DNA of 42,228 nt from Oscillatoriaceae cyanobacterium M33_DOE_052 (GTDB taxonomy: Bacteria > Cyanobacteriota > Cyanobacteriia > Cyanobacteriales > Laspinemataceae): NCBI GenBank assembly GCA_015296065.1, contig DVDU01000297.1:1-42228 (forward strand). The letters are read 5' to 3'. Under the pieces are notes generated by a model. The model was given only the letters and a program-made list of their open reading frames with translations. It was not told the DNA's origin and made no database searches. Positions within the stretch are counted from its first letter, which is position 1. Every line of letters starts with the position of its first letter. Position numbers and translations under genes: made by a program. This document shows positions 34,711 through 42,228 of this stretch, piece by piece.

Positions 34711-35688
34711 TTATGTGTCAAAGTCAGCCAATTCATCCCCACATTTTTGGCATTTTTCTTGATCTGATATATCTGCTGGTGGGTTTGATGAAACCGAAAA
34801 TACTGACAAATTATCACTGGTAGAAGATAATTTCGCAATCATATATTCCCAAGCTAGTTGTTTCCAATGTGGACATTCAACATTGTAATGATATTTTTTA
34901 GATGGGTTTTTTCTGATATATTGAATACCTAAATTATCCCTAACATAGCTGATATAAGAATCAGGATTATTTACAATTTTCTGGTATTTATCGAGTTCAT
35001 CGCGTAAGCGGATTATTTCGTTCCGAAGCGCCTCAGCATCATTAATATCGTAACTAGAAGCATCATCATATAATGATAATTTTGCCGATAAGATTTTTAG
35101 TAACTCATGTACTTGATAAGCCAAGCGAAGACGACCAGCACTAATTTGATTGATAGCTGCTACTTCTGCAGATAATTTAGTTATGACTTGTGCAAAACTT
35201 ATTGGTGATGGTTGTTGGTTTATAAAATTCAGTAAATTAGTGACAATTTTCTGAATTTGTTTATAATCTTTATCAGCCTGACTCGAAAAAAGAGGACGAA
35301 CATAATCTTGGATATTCGCGAACACGCGATAGCGTGGAGATCTTCTAGGCTCTAGCTCTTCTAAAATTTTATTTCTCTTATTTTCTAGCGCTTGAATCGT
35401 TTTAGCAATTTTTTCGTGGTTGGTCGAGGCATCTGCACCCAGAATTTCTAATATTTCCTGACACAACCATAATTGAGACTCTAAGATATTTAACTTGTAA
35501 ATTTGCTTTTGATTGTCTGGCTGAGAAATTATATCTGTTTTTTGTAATAATTTATGCTGCATAAGATTAACTTTGGCTGCTATAGTACCTTTGAAACAAG
35601 CAACTATTAAATCTATAGCTTGACCGAAAGGAAAAGAGTAGTCTGCCAACCAACCAAATAAAAGCCAGAAAATTAAAGAAAAAATCAA
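34711..35688 (-). CDS. Membrane-zinc-ribbon protein, likely C-terminal part of a split gene
   Basis: A 325-residue ORF from a TTG at 35688. The frame is open further upstream to 35802, without an ATG or GTG. It starts mid-membrane segment (VVVFLIFSLIFWLLFGWLA when read from upstream), then has a helical region of about 200 residues with coiled-coil character, and ends in YHYNVECPHW and CQKCGDE: one His and three Cys likely bind zinc. No known family recognised. A single-base shift would join it to the 35783-36151 ORF. Sequence is visibly more AT-rich than its neighbours. Confidence 0.6.
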   Translation of the reverse strand: MIFSLIFWLLFGWLADYSFPFGQAIDLIVACFKGTIAAKVNLMQHKLLQKTDIISQPDNQKQIYKLNILESQLWLCQEILEILGADASTNHEKIAKTIQALENKRNKILEELEPRRSPRYRVFANIQDYVRPLFSSQADKDYKQIQKIVTNLLNFINQQPSPISFAQVITKLSAEVAAINQISAGRLRLAYQVHELLKILSAKLSLYDDASSYDINDAEALRNEIIRLRDELDKYQKIVNNPDSYISYVRDNLGIQYIRKNPSKKYHYNVECPHWKQLAWEYMIAKLSSTSDNLSVFSVSSNPPADISDQEKCQKCGDELADFDT

Positions 35689-35782
35689 AAATACAACTAC
35701 TTGAGCGTAGTTTACGAATTTATTTATATTGTTAGTTGGTTCTAGGTCATCATTTGTGAGATTGGGAAAAATGATGTAATTA

Positions 35783-36151
35783 TCACCAATGTTTATGTCG
35801 AAAAAAGTTATTTATTTCCTGTCCTGTTACTTTTCCCGTGTTGTTATTGACACTAATGTTGACCCCTGATTGGCTAATATTGGGAGAATTACTTTCTCTT
35901 TCTCTGTGGTGATATTCTCTTACAAGTCTTTCCAGCTCTTCGCAAAACTTATTATCGCCCTGAGCTTCACGTAATATCTCTGCCTCTAAAACCTCTGGTT
36001 TAGCACCCTTGATTTGAAATCTCCCTTGAAATTTTTTGTTGAGAAAATCTACAAGATCAGATCCAATTTTCCCCAAAGCACCATCCAAAGCCTTATCACT
36101 TATAGCCTGTAGAATTTTTATTGTACTTAAAGCCAGTTGGGATACGTCCAT
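35783..36151 (-). CDS. Unknown protein, likely N-terminal part of a split gene
   Basis: A 122-residue ORF. Residues about 1-90 are helical with an acidic/basic mix (LALSTIKILQAISDKALDG, LVDFLNKKF, CEELERLVREYHHRERES). Then a polar NISQSGVNISVNNNTGKVTG stretch, like short beta-repeat linkers seen in cyanobacterial signalling or conflict proteins, leads to EINNFFRHKHW and stop. The stop lies 18 bases after a T6 run. Reading +1 after NNFF continues DINIGDNYIIF without break into the next ORF. No Shine-Dalgarno is seen. Confidence 0.6.
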   Translation of the reverse strand: MDVSQLALSTIKILQAISDKALDGALGKIGSDLVDFLNKKFQGRFQIKGAKPEVLEAEILREAQGDNKFCEELERLVREYHHRERESNSPNISQSGVNISVNNNTGKVTGQEINNFFRHKHW

Positions 36152-36638
36152 GTTCGTATAATCTTGATTTCGATTCTTGTCTTGGAAAAGCTGGTTATAG
36201 AAGTTCTATATCCACCCAAACTCTTCTTTGCTAGGAGAATCGGTATTTCCGGATTCTCCGCACCTAAGAGCTATGGCCAGACTACTTCCATAACGCACGT
36301 GAGCCGCAAAAGCGATAAGTCTTACTTGTACTCATACAGTATAGACTTCATCCAGTTCCCTGTCAAGGGCTACCGCAGAGATTGAACCATTAAATTTTCG
36401 CTTCCCGATGTGGCCTGAGATTGCCACCTCTATGCCAAACGGGGACCGAGAGAGCCATCTTTTGGCAATCAACCGGCCCAAACTTGGCCTTCGGCCCCTA
36501 GATAATTAGGAGAATGAGCCAGGAGATAGACATAAATAACCTCAACATAGGCAATCTACAGAAAAATTATGCCGGTCATACCCGCCCCCGAGTAAGCGGG
36601 GGCAGGCTCCAGCGATAATCCAGGTTTAAACTGGCATC
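36152..36638. other. Gene-free stretch with a possible coding remnant
   Basis: The minus strand has an open frame without a start at about 36332-36475 that reads coding-like (IEVAISGHIGKRKFNGSISA and DRELDEVYTV then stop), and a neighbouring frame reading GAENPEIPILLAKKSLGG. These could be the worn end of a transposase or other gene, but I cannot name it. The plus-strand ORF at 36137-36385 overlaps the start of the split gene and is not credible. A hairpin at 36584-36603 lies nearer pepF. Confidence 0.35.
36584..36603 (-). terminator. GC-rich hairpin downstream of pepF
   Basis: The arms GCCCCCG and CGGGGGC (7 bp) enclose AGTAAG, about 36 bases after the pepF stop on the minus strand. No T-run follows, so it is a weak call. 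Confidence 0.4.
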
Positions 36639-38459
36639 TTACAAAGTAGCCTGCAATTGGTCAATCAGGCTTTCGATGTAATCCAACGCGCCCCGAATCG
36701 TGGCGGCATCTTCCAAATTTACGCCCACGTATTGCCGCAGGGCTTCTACTTGATTCATACTACCACCAGCCGCTAGTAATTGCAAGTATCCAGGGATAAA
36801 ATCTTTACCCATTTGCCGGTATTGCTGATAGCAGGCGAGGCTGACGATATTGGAGGCTGTATATTGGTAGCAGTAGAAGGGTTTAAAGAAGATATGGCCA
36901 ATGCGAGCCCAGTCGTACTGGTGTTCGGGCAACATTTCTATGGCATTGCCGCCTAACTTCTGATATAATTCCGTCCATTGCTGATTGACGAAGTTTTGGT
37001 CAAAACTTCCTGATGCTGCTTGCTGGTGGATGGCCATCTCTAAGCGGCTAATCGTGCTTTGGCGGAACAGCAAGTTTAGCTGGTCTTCTAGCTGTCGCGT
37101 CAGTAGAGATTTGCGCAGTTGCTTGTCATCCCCGGCGGTTTCTAGCAAATAATCCAGCAGCAGCAACTCATTAAATGTAGATGCTACTTCAGCTAGCACT
37201 AAAGGCGGATTGCTGTTAAAATAAGATTGGGCTTTATCTATCCAGGCAAAGTGTAAAGCGTGTCCCATCTCGTGGGCGAGGGTAAACACGGAGCTGTAGT
37301 CATCGGTGTATGATAGCAGCAAGTAACTGTGTTTGCCGTGGGAGTAAGCGCAAAAAGCTCCGCCACGCTTTCCGGGACGGACTTTGGCATCTATCCAGTT
37401 TTTCAGGAAAAATTCTTCGGCTCGGCGGGCATAATTGATATCAAACCGCTCTAATGCCGATAATAGGGTTTGGACGCCGGTTTTATATTCTACTGGTGGT
37501 AGTGGTGTTTCGTCTCCTTTTGTCCAGGGAGCGTAGATATCACAAATGCGGATTTTTTGCCCTAATGCTTTGCCTTTGAGTTGGTAGTATCGCTCGAATA
37601 GGTCAAACCGGCTACCCGTCCCTGCCATAATGGCTTGGAATACTGGCTCGGAGACTTCATCGGCGAGGAGTTGTTTATGCAAAGTAGATTGATAGCCCCG
37701 CATTTGGTTTTCTATGCGGTGGTCTTGAGCGACGGTGTTGAGGATGAAGCTATAGAGGGAGTTGTGACTTGCTAAAACTTGCCGAATACTGCGGTAGGCT
37801 TGGTATCGTATTTCTGGGTTGGGGTGATAGGCTAAGGCTCCGAGTTCGGCTTCGGTACTGGCGGTTTTGCCTTCTGGGGTGGTGACGGGTTCGTATTCTT
37901 GCTCGCCGAGGTGGACGGAGCGTAATTGGATGAATGCCTGCCTGCCAGTGAGGTTGTCTTGGTTGCGGGTTTGTTCGACAACTTCGGGGAGTTTGTGGGG
38001 GCGTCTTTCGGCGATGCGATGCAGATAGTGGCTGTAGGGTTTGAGGGCGGCTGCTTGTTGTAATTGATGGAGTTTTTCTGGTTCTAGTTCTTGTAGTTCT
38101 AAGTCAAAGAATAGGAGCTGGTTCTCGATCGCGGTGAGGGCTTCCATCACTTTATCGAGAAATTGTTTGGCTTGGGTGTTGCGGGTGTCGGCGGCGAAGA
38201 CGAGGGAGGGATAGGCGTAGATGTAGCCGGATTTTTGACCCATTTGTTCGAGTTGTTGGAGGCGGGAGGCGAGTTCCTCGGGGGTGAGGTGGGCGACTTG
38301 GCCTCGATCGCGTTCCCGAAACTGGGCGGCTTCTGCCTGCAATGCTTGTAAGTCTTGCTCTAATTGTGGGTCATCAAAACCTCGATATAGGTCCGATAAG
38401 TCCCATTCTTGGGGATTAGCGAATTGTTCTAAGTTGATATTTGCTGGTGTCGTTACCAA
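36639..38459 (-). CDS. pepF: Oligoendopeptidase F (M3 family)
   Basis: Cytosolic zinc metallopeptidase that degrades oligopeptides. 606 residues, normal for the family. The active-site motif HEMGHALHF is followed about 25 residues later by the third ligand in LAEVASTFNELLL. N-terminal PEWDLSDLY-like (PQEWDLSDLYRGFDDP) and the YKLKG-type region (YYQLKGKALGQ) also fit. The start is TTG at 38459, after AGGAG. It is monocistronic, with repeat-rich gaps on both sides. Confidence 0.93.
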   Translation of the reverse strand: MVTTPANINLEQFANPQEWDLSDLYRGFDDPQLEQDLQALQAEAAQFRERDRGQVAHLTPEELASRLQQLEQMGQKSGYIYAYPSLVFAADTRNTQAKQFLDKVMEALTAIENQLLFFDLELQELEPEKLHQLQQAAALKPYSHYLHRIAERRPHKLPEVVEQTRNQDNLTGRQAFIQLRSVHLGEQEYEPVTTPEGKTASTEAELGALAYHPNPEIRYQAYRSIRQVLASHNSLYSFILNTVAQDHRIENQMRGYQSTLHKQLLADEVSEPVFQAIMAGTGSRFDLFERYYQLKGKALGQKIRICDIYAPWTKGDETPLPPVEYKTGVQTLLSALERFDINYARRAEEFFLKNWIDAKVRPGKRGGAFCAYSHGKHSYLLLSYTDDYSSVFTLAHEMGHALHFAWIDKAQSYFNSNPPLVLAEVASTFNELLLLDYLLETAGDDKQLRKSLLTRQLEDQLNLLFRQSTISRLEMAIHQQAASGSFDQNFVNQQWTELYQKLGGNAIEMLPEHQYDWARIGHIFFKPFYCYQYTASNIVSLACYQQYRQMGKDFIPGYLQLLAAGGSMNQVEALRQYVGVNLEDAATIRGALDYIESLIDQLQATL

Positions 38460-38523
38460 TGTGCAACTCCTGGGGAAATGGCTGGTTTTGATTAATTTTG
38501 ATTATATCGCAATTTGGGAGTGA

Positions 38524-38712
38524 TTCTGGTGATTGTCATTTGTCATTTGTCCCTTGTCCAAGAGGAGACAGGAATAGGGTGGGCAGGCACTGCTTTTGAC
38601 CAATGACCAATAAGCAATGACCAAATGCCTGCCCACCCTACATCTAATAACCAATTACTTGTCCCTTGTGGAACCAATGACCAAGGACTAAGGACCAAGG
38701 ACAAATGACCAA
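38524..38712. repeat. Heptamer repeats and a 15-bp inverted repeat
   Basis: Units such as TTTGTCA, CCTTGTC, CCAATGA and CCAAGGA are repeated across the gap between pepF and the DUF928 gene. Inside lies the TAGGGTGGGCAGGCA palindrome, with arms 38575-38589 and 38626-38640. Both genes run on the minus strand, so this is the DUF928 downstream region and pepF promoter region. Confidence 0.65.
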
Positions 38713-38715
38713 AGA

Positions 38716-39516
38716 TTAATTTTCGGGGGTAGGTTTGCAGCAGTCGATCGTCCGTTCAACACCAACTGCACCTAATCCCACGGATTGCAGGAGTTCTTCC
38801 CAAGCTCCGGGATATTTGTCCCGGTTGGCATCGATGATGGTGAGGGCATCTTGCCAAATGCTGGCTTGGAGGTAAATTTTGGCCTGTTCTATGGGTTCTG
38901 CTGCCACTTTGGCTAACTGATTTTGCATTTCGGGACTAAGTTGGCTGCGGCGGATGGAACCGCGCACAAATTTATCGAGTTCCCGTTGTTGGGGATTGCA
39001 AATCAGCGCTAATTGCCACTGATACTCTTGGTTGGTTTCTAGGGCAACTGTGCTGGGGAGGTTTAATTTAATGACGCCGGGAGGGTTCTGGACGCCGAAA
39101 AAAGTGCTGTAAACTTCGTTGCCTTCCTCATCAACGATGACGAATTCTCCCTCCTGGGCGGTGGTTTGGGGAATGTAGGCGAAGATGGTGGGATTGGGGG
39201 AAACGGTGGTGCTGGCGTTGTTGTGGGTGGGCATTAAGGCGGTGAGGGGTCTTTCGTCTCTGCCGATACAGTCGCCGCTGCCTCTGGTCCCTGCGCCAAC
39301 GGTGCTTTCGGGTTGCCCCACGTCACCGGCACTGCCAGGGAATTCCAGTCCGTAGCGAGTGCCTGCACCTACGGTTTGTCTGGGTTGTCCGATGTCGCTG
39401 CCGGAGAGACCAGGGGGTAGCTGCGATCGCACCGGTGGTAGCTGCACAGTCAGGAGGGCGATCGCTGGCGATAGCAATCCTGCTACAATTGCCCGATAGT
39501 GAAGATGATAACTCAT
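38716..39516 (-). CDS. DUF928 exported protein
   Basis: 266 residues. An N-terminal signal segment (IVAGLLSPAIALLTVQLPP) precedes two near-identical GSDIGQPRQTVGAGTR and GDVGQPESTVGAGTR repeats, a family hallmark, then a region with Cys83-type RGSGDCIGRDERPLTALMP and the central beta-rich domain (TIFAYIPQTTAQEGEFVI, GVIKLNLPSTVALE). The C-terminal helices end in IDCCKPTPEN. DUF928 proteins recur in cyanobacteria beside CHAT/TPR signalling genes, but none is here. The gap to the divergent uvrC gene is repeat-rich. Confidence 0.8.
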   Translation of the reverse strand: MSYHLHYRAIVAGLLSPAIALLTVQLPPVRSQLPPGLSGSDIGQPRQTVGAGTRYGLEFPGSAGDVGQPESTVGAGTRGSGDCIGRDERPLTALMPTHNNASTTVSPNPTIFAYIPQTTAQEGEFVIVDEEGNEVYSTFFGVQNPPGVIKLNLPSTVALETNQEYQWQLALICNPQQRELDKFVRGSIRRSQLSPEMQNQLAKVAAEPIEQAKIYLQASIWQDALTIIDANRDKYPGAWEELLQSVGLGAVGVERTIDCCKPTPEN

Positions 39517-39535
39517 AGTTAAAATACCTATTTCT

Positions 39536-39665
39536 GGTCAAAAGTCCCAAGTCATTTGTCCTTTGTCCTTTGTCCTTAGTCACTTGTCAAAGAAACCCCA
39601 GCCCAATGGCGGACAAAGAACACAAATGACTTGGGATAAGAGACTAAGGACAAATCACCAATAAC
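39536..39665. repeat. Heptamer repeats upstream of uvrC
   Basis: Units of TCCTTTG, TCATTTG and CAAGTCA types are repeated, then an ACAAATGAC-type inverted set, between the divergent DUF928 and uvrC genes. They overlap the probable promoters of both. Confidence 0.6.
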
Positions 39666-39694
39666 AATGTAACATAAGAGCCAAATTGCCTGCG

Positions 39695-41572
39695 ATGGTT
39701 CCTAGCCCCCAAACCCTGCCCCTACTGAAAGACCCGGAAAGACTAGAAAACCGGCTCCGGGAACTGCCCTCCCAGCCGGGAGTGTATTTGATGCGCGACA
39801 GTGCAGAGACAATTATCTATATCGGGAAGTCAAAGCAACTTCGATCGCGCATCCGCTCCTATTTCCGCCCCGGACAACAGCTCAGCCCCCGCATTTCCTT
39901 AATGGTGCGGCAAATATGCGATATTGAATTTATCGTTACCGACACGGAAGCGGAAGCCCTCGCCTTAGAAGCCAACCTCATCAAGCAGCACGACCCACAT
40001 TTTAACGTCCTCCTCAAAGACGATAAAAAATATCCCTTTCTCTGCATCACCTGGTCAGAAGAATATCCCCGCATTTTCATCACCCGCAAACGCCAGATGC
40101 GCCATGCCAAAGACCGCTATTATGGCCCATATGTGGATGCGGGACAACTGCGCAATACTTGGCAGCTCGTGAAGCGGATTTTCCCCCTCCGCCAACGTCC
40201 CCAACCCCTATATAAAGACCGCCCCTGCCTCAATTATGATATAGGCAGATGTCCCGGAGTCTGTCAAAATTTAATCTCCCCAGAAGATTATCGCCAGACA
40301 GTGCAAAAAGTGGCGATGGTCTTCCAGGGACGCACCACGGAACTGGTGGCAACTTTAACCAAGCAAATGGAAACAGCCGCTGAATCGCTGCAATTTGAAC
40401 TCGCCGCCCGCATCCGCGACCAAATTGCCGGTTTGCAGAGTCTGACCGCCAGTCAAAAAGTCTCTTTACCTGATGATACTATATCCCGCGATATTATTGC
40501 CTTAGCAGCGGGGAAAGATAGCGCCTGTATTCAACTATTCCAAATGCGTGCCGGACAACTGGTGGGGCGGTTGGGATTCGTTTCTGGGGCGGGGGAACTG
40601 GGAGAAATCTTGCAGCGGGTGTTAGAAGAATGTTATCAAACCGCCGAACCGGTAGAAATTCCCACGGAGATATTAGTCCAGCATGAATTGCCCGATGGCG
40701 ATATATTAGCGGCTTGGTTGTCGCAACGCAAGGAGCGAAAAGTGACGATTATCACGCCCCAGCGACAAACGAAAGCGGAATTAATAGAAATGGTGGCGAA
40801 AAATGCTGGTTATGAGTTGGAAAGGCTGGAAAAACAGCAAGATAGCAATTATGCGGCTTTGCAAGATTTAGCGGAACTGCTGGATCTGCCAGAATTACCC
40901 CACCGTATGGAGGGATATGATATTTCTCATATTCAGGGTTCCGATGCGGTGGCGTCTCAGGTGGTATTTGTGGATGGTATCCCGGCGAAACAGCATTACC
41001 GTCGCTATAAAATTCGCCACCCGGAAGTAACATCGGGTCATTCTGATGATTTTGCTAGTTTGGCGGAAGTGATTGGCCGCCGTTTCCGGGATATTGCTAA
41101 GATTAAACGAGAGAGTGGCCAAATTATCCCTAGTCAGGATATGCCAGATTTGGTGATGATAGATGGGGGGAAAGGTCAGTTATCAGCGGTGGTGGAAGTG
41201 TTGCGGGAGTTGGAGTTACTTTCTGATGTGCGGGTGGTGAGTTTAGCGAAGCAGCGGGAGGAGATATTTTTGCCTGGTGAGTCTTTGCCTTTGGCGACGG
41301 ATGCGGAACAGCCCGGTGTGCAGTTGTTGCGGCGGTTGCGTGATGAGGCGCATCGGTTTGCGGTGTCGTTTCATCGCCAACAACGGACGGAGCGGATGAG
41401 GCGATCGCGTCTCGAAGACATCCCCGGTTTAGGCTTTGAACGGCAAAAACAGCTTTTAGCCCATTTTCACTCCCTCGATTATATCAGCATCGCCACCCCG
41501 GAGCAACTGGCACAAGTCCCCGGTATCGGTCCTAAGTTAGCTCAGCAAATTTACGCTTATTTTCATCCATGA
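39695..41572 (+). CDS. uvrC: UvrABC excinuclease subunit C
   Basis: DNA repair nuclease that makes the 3' and 5' incisions in nucleotide excision repair. The GIY-YIG domain ([23 protein letters not shown]) is N-terminal. A Cys motif ([16 protein letters not shown]) is present, the UVR segment lies around residue 210-250, the RNase H-like region has [11 protein letters not shown] and MIDGGKGQL, and tandem helix-hairpin-helix motifs end the protein ([13 protein letters not shown]). The start is ATG 39695 or TTG 39686; product about 625 residues. Its stop overlaps the next start (ATGA). Confidence 0.97.
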   Translation: MVPSPQTLPLLKDPERLENRLRELPSQPGVYLMRDSAETIIYIGKSKQLRSRIRSYFRPGQQLSPRISLMVRQICDIEFIVTDTEAEALALEANLIKQHDPHFNVLLKDDKKYPFLCITWSEEYPRIFITRKRQMRHAKDRYYGPYVDAGQLRNTWQLVKRIFPLRQRPQPLYKDRPCLNYDIGRCPGVCQNLISPEDYRQTVQKVAMVFQGRTTELVATLTKQMETAAESLQFELAARIRDQIAGLQSLTASQKVSLPDDTISRDIIALAAGKDSACIQLFQMRAGQLVGRLGFVSGAGELGEILQRVLEECYQTAEPVEIPTEILVQHELPDGDILAAWLSQRKERKVTIITPQRQTKAELIEMVAKNAGYELERLEKQQDSNYAALQDLAELLDLPELPHRMEGYDISHIQGSDAVASQVVFVDGIPAKQHYRRYKIRHPEVTSGHSDDFASLAEVIGRRFRDIAKIKRESGQIIPSQDMPDLVMIDGGKGQLSAVVEVLRELELLSDVRVVSLAKQREEIFLPGESLPLATDAEQPGVQLLRRLRDEAHRFAVSFHRQQRTERMRRSRLEDIPGLGFERQKQLLAHFHSLDYISIATPEQLAQVPGIGPKLAQQIYAYFHP

Positions 41573-42228
41573 ACATCCCCCCTCAAACCGTGAAACGCGG
41601 TATCCATTTTTTCATCGGCGGTTTAATCGTCTGGCAAATCATCATTATTATCGTTTATTTGGTCAGCGGCTGGCCTAACCGCGAGCCTTATCAGCCTTTT
41701 GATATGGATGGTCGCCTGACTATTCCCACTTTACTGCAAGCGGGGATAATTTTGTCAATTAGCCTGATTTTTTTCGCTTTTTCCCTGGTCAAGACTAAAC
41801 CAGGAGAAAAACCCCGCCGGTCTTTTTGGCTGACTGTGGCGTTGTTGTTATTATATGCCGGTTTGGATGAAATGTTTAAACTGCATTTGGGATTTTCTGG
41901 GTTAGTCCCGATCGTGGGGACGAAATACTGGATTGGCATTTACAGTTTTCTCATCGTTACTACCGGCGTCTTGTTTTACCGGGATTTTAAAGCCGTGTGG
42001 GATTTTTATCGTCCCTCGGTCATCTGGGGACTGTCGGGACTAGGAATTGCGGTTTTTGGGGCATTTGTTGGGGAAATTTTTAAATACACTTTATTGCCCC
42101 TGCTACTAAAATGGCTTTTCCCTCAGCGTCAGATAGTCGCCGCCTTTGCTGAACAAATCAGGATATCCCTTGAAGAAGGCTTGGAAACCTTTGGCGAAAT
42201 CTTGATTTTGTACGGGGTGTTATTGTAT
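41569..42228 (+). CDS. Membrane protein, truncated by the window edge
   Basis: Starts at ATG 41569 in the ATGA overlap with uvrC, so translation is coupled. The 220 codons in the window encode at least five hydrophobic segments (residues about 11-32, 52-70, 84-95, 120-137 and 150-175) and conserved-looking polar positions such as [14 protein letters not shown] and FVGEIFKY. Family not recognised. No stop is reached in the window. Confidence 0.7.
   Translation, partial: MNIPPQTVKRGIHFFIGGLIVWQIIIIIVYLVSGWPNREPYQPFDMDGRLTIPTLLQAGIILSISLIFFAFSLVKTKPGEKPRRSFWLTVALLLLYAGLDEMFKLHLGFSGLVPIVGTKYWIGIYSFLIVTTGVLFYRDFKAVWDFYRPSVIWGLSGLGIAVFGAFVGEIFKYTLLPLLLKWLFPQRQIVAAFAEQIRISLEEGLETFGEILILYGVLLY

Noticed and set aside
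36137-36385. 82-residue plus-strand ORF
   Set aside because: No recognisable motif, overlaps the start of the minus-strand gene, and no convincing ribosome-binding site.

Overview
The window reads as a chromosomal segment of a filamentous, Oscillatoriales-like cyanobacterium. The evidence is form IB Rubisco with RbcX, a beta-carboxysome ccm cluster, the inducible CO2-uptake NDH-1MS genes, ChlL/ChlN, Vipp1, many HIP1-type GCGATCGC octamers, heptanucleotide STRR-like repeats and GTAGTTGGGCTTTAGCCC-type intergenic repeats. The genus is inference. I see no tRNA, rRNA, CRISPR array, prophage or intact insertion sequence.

Layout. 1-7441 (minus strand): ccmK2-ccmK1-ccmL-ccmM-ccmN, then after an 830-base gap rbcL-rbcX-rbcS. 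8592-13367 (plus): ndhF3-ndhD3-cupA, divergent from the ccm genes. 13569-17014: an NfeD-like OB-fold protein, a KOW/SH3-like protein, a CmpR/CcmR-type LysR regulator, an overlapping exported hydratase-like gene and a 60-residue protein. 17732-21405 (minus): chlL, a DUF5331 gene with a long acidic repeat, and chlN. 21919-26302: an HGSNAT-like membrane protein, menB, a Cys-rich small protein and a DciA-type protein. 26524-31538 (plus): a SPOR membrane protein, tandem pspA and vipp1 with a tiny Cys-rich ORF between them, a thioredoxin and a class I/II aminotransferase. 31868-34614: a PEP-CTERM protein, a Cys-rich secreted protein and an HpsJ-like protein. 34711-36151: an AT-rich pair of ORFs that looks like one membrane protein split by a frameshift. 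36639-42228: oligoendopeptidase F, a DUF928 protein, uvrC and a membrane protein cut by the window edge.

How it works together. The first 16 kb is a compact CO2-concentrating island. NDH-1MS with CupA converts CO2 to bicarbonate at the thylakoid. The carboxysome shell (CcmK1/K2/L) and scaffold (CcmM/CcmN) enclose Rubisco, folded with RbcX. A LysR regulator of the family that senses carbon status lies beside it. ChlL and ChlN are two of the three subunits of the dark-operative protochlorophyllide reductase; MenB is in the phylloquinone pathway; PspA/Vipp1 maintain thylakoid and plasma membranes.

Most interesting: (i) the frameshift-split membrane/zinc-ribbon gene in an AT-rich pocket, with a sequence that could support +1 slippage; (ii) a CcmM whose four Rubisco-binding modules alternate between Cys-free and Cys-pair types; (iii) a 33-codon Cys-rich ORF between pspA and vipp1; (iv) three copies of one MITE-like element; (v) a 20-bp perfect inverted repeat just upstream of ndhF3 and a 19-bp one overlapping the cupA stop codon.
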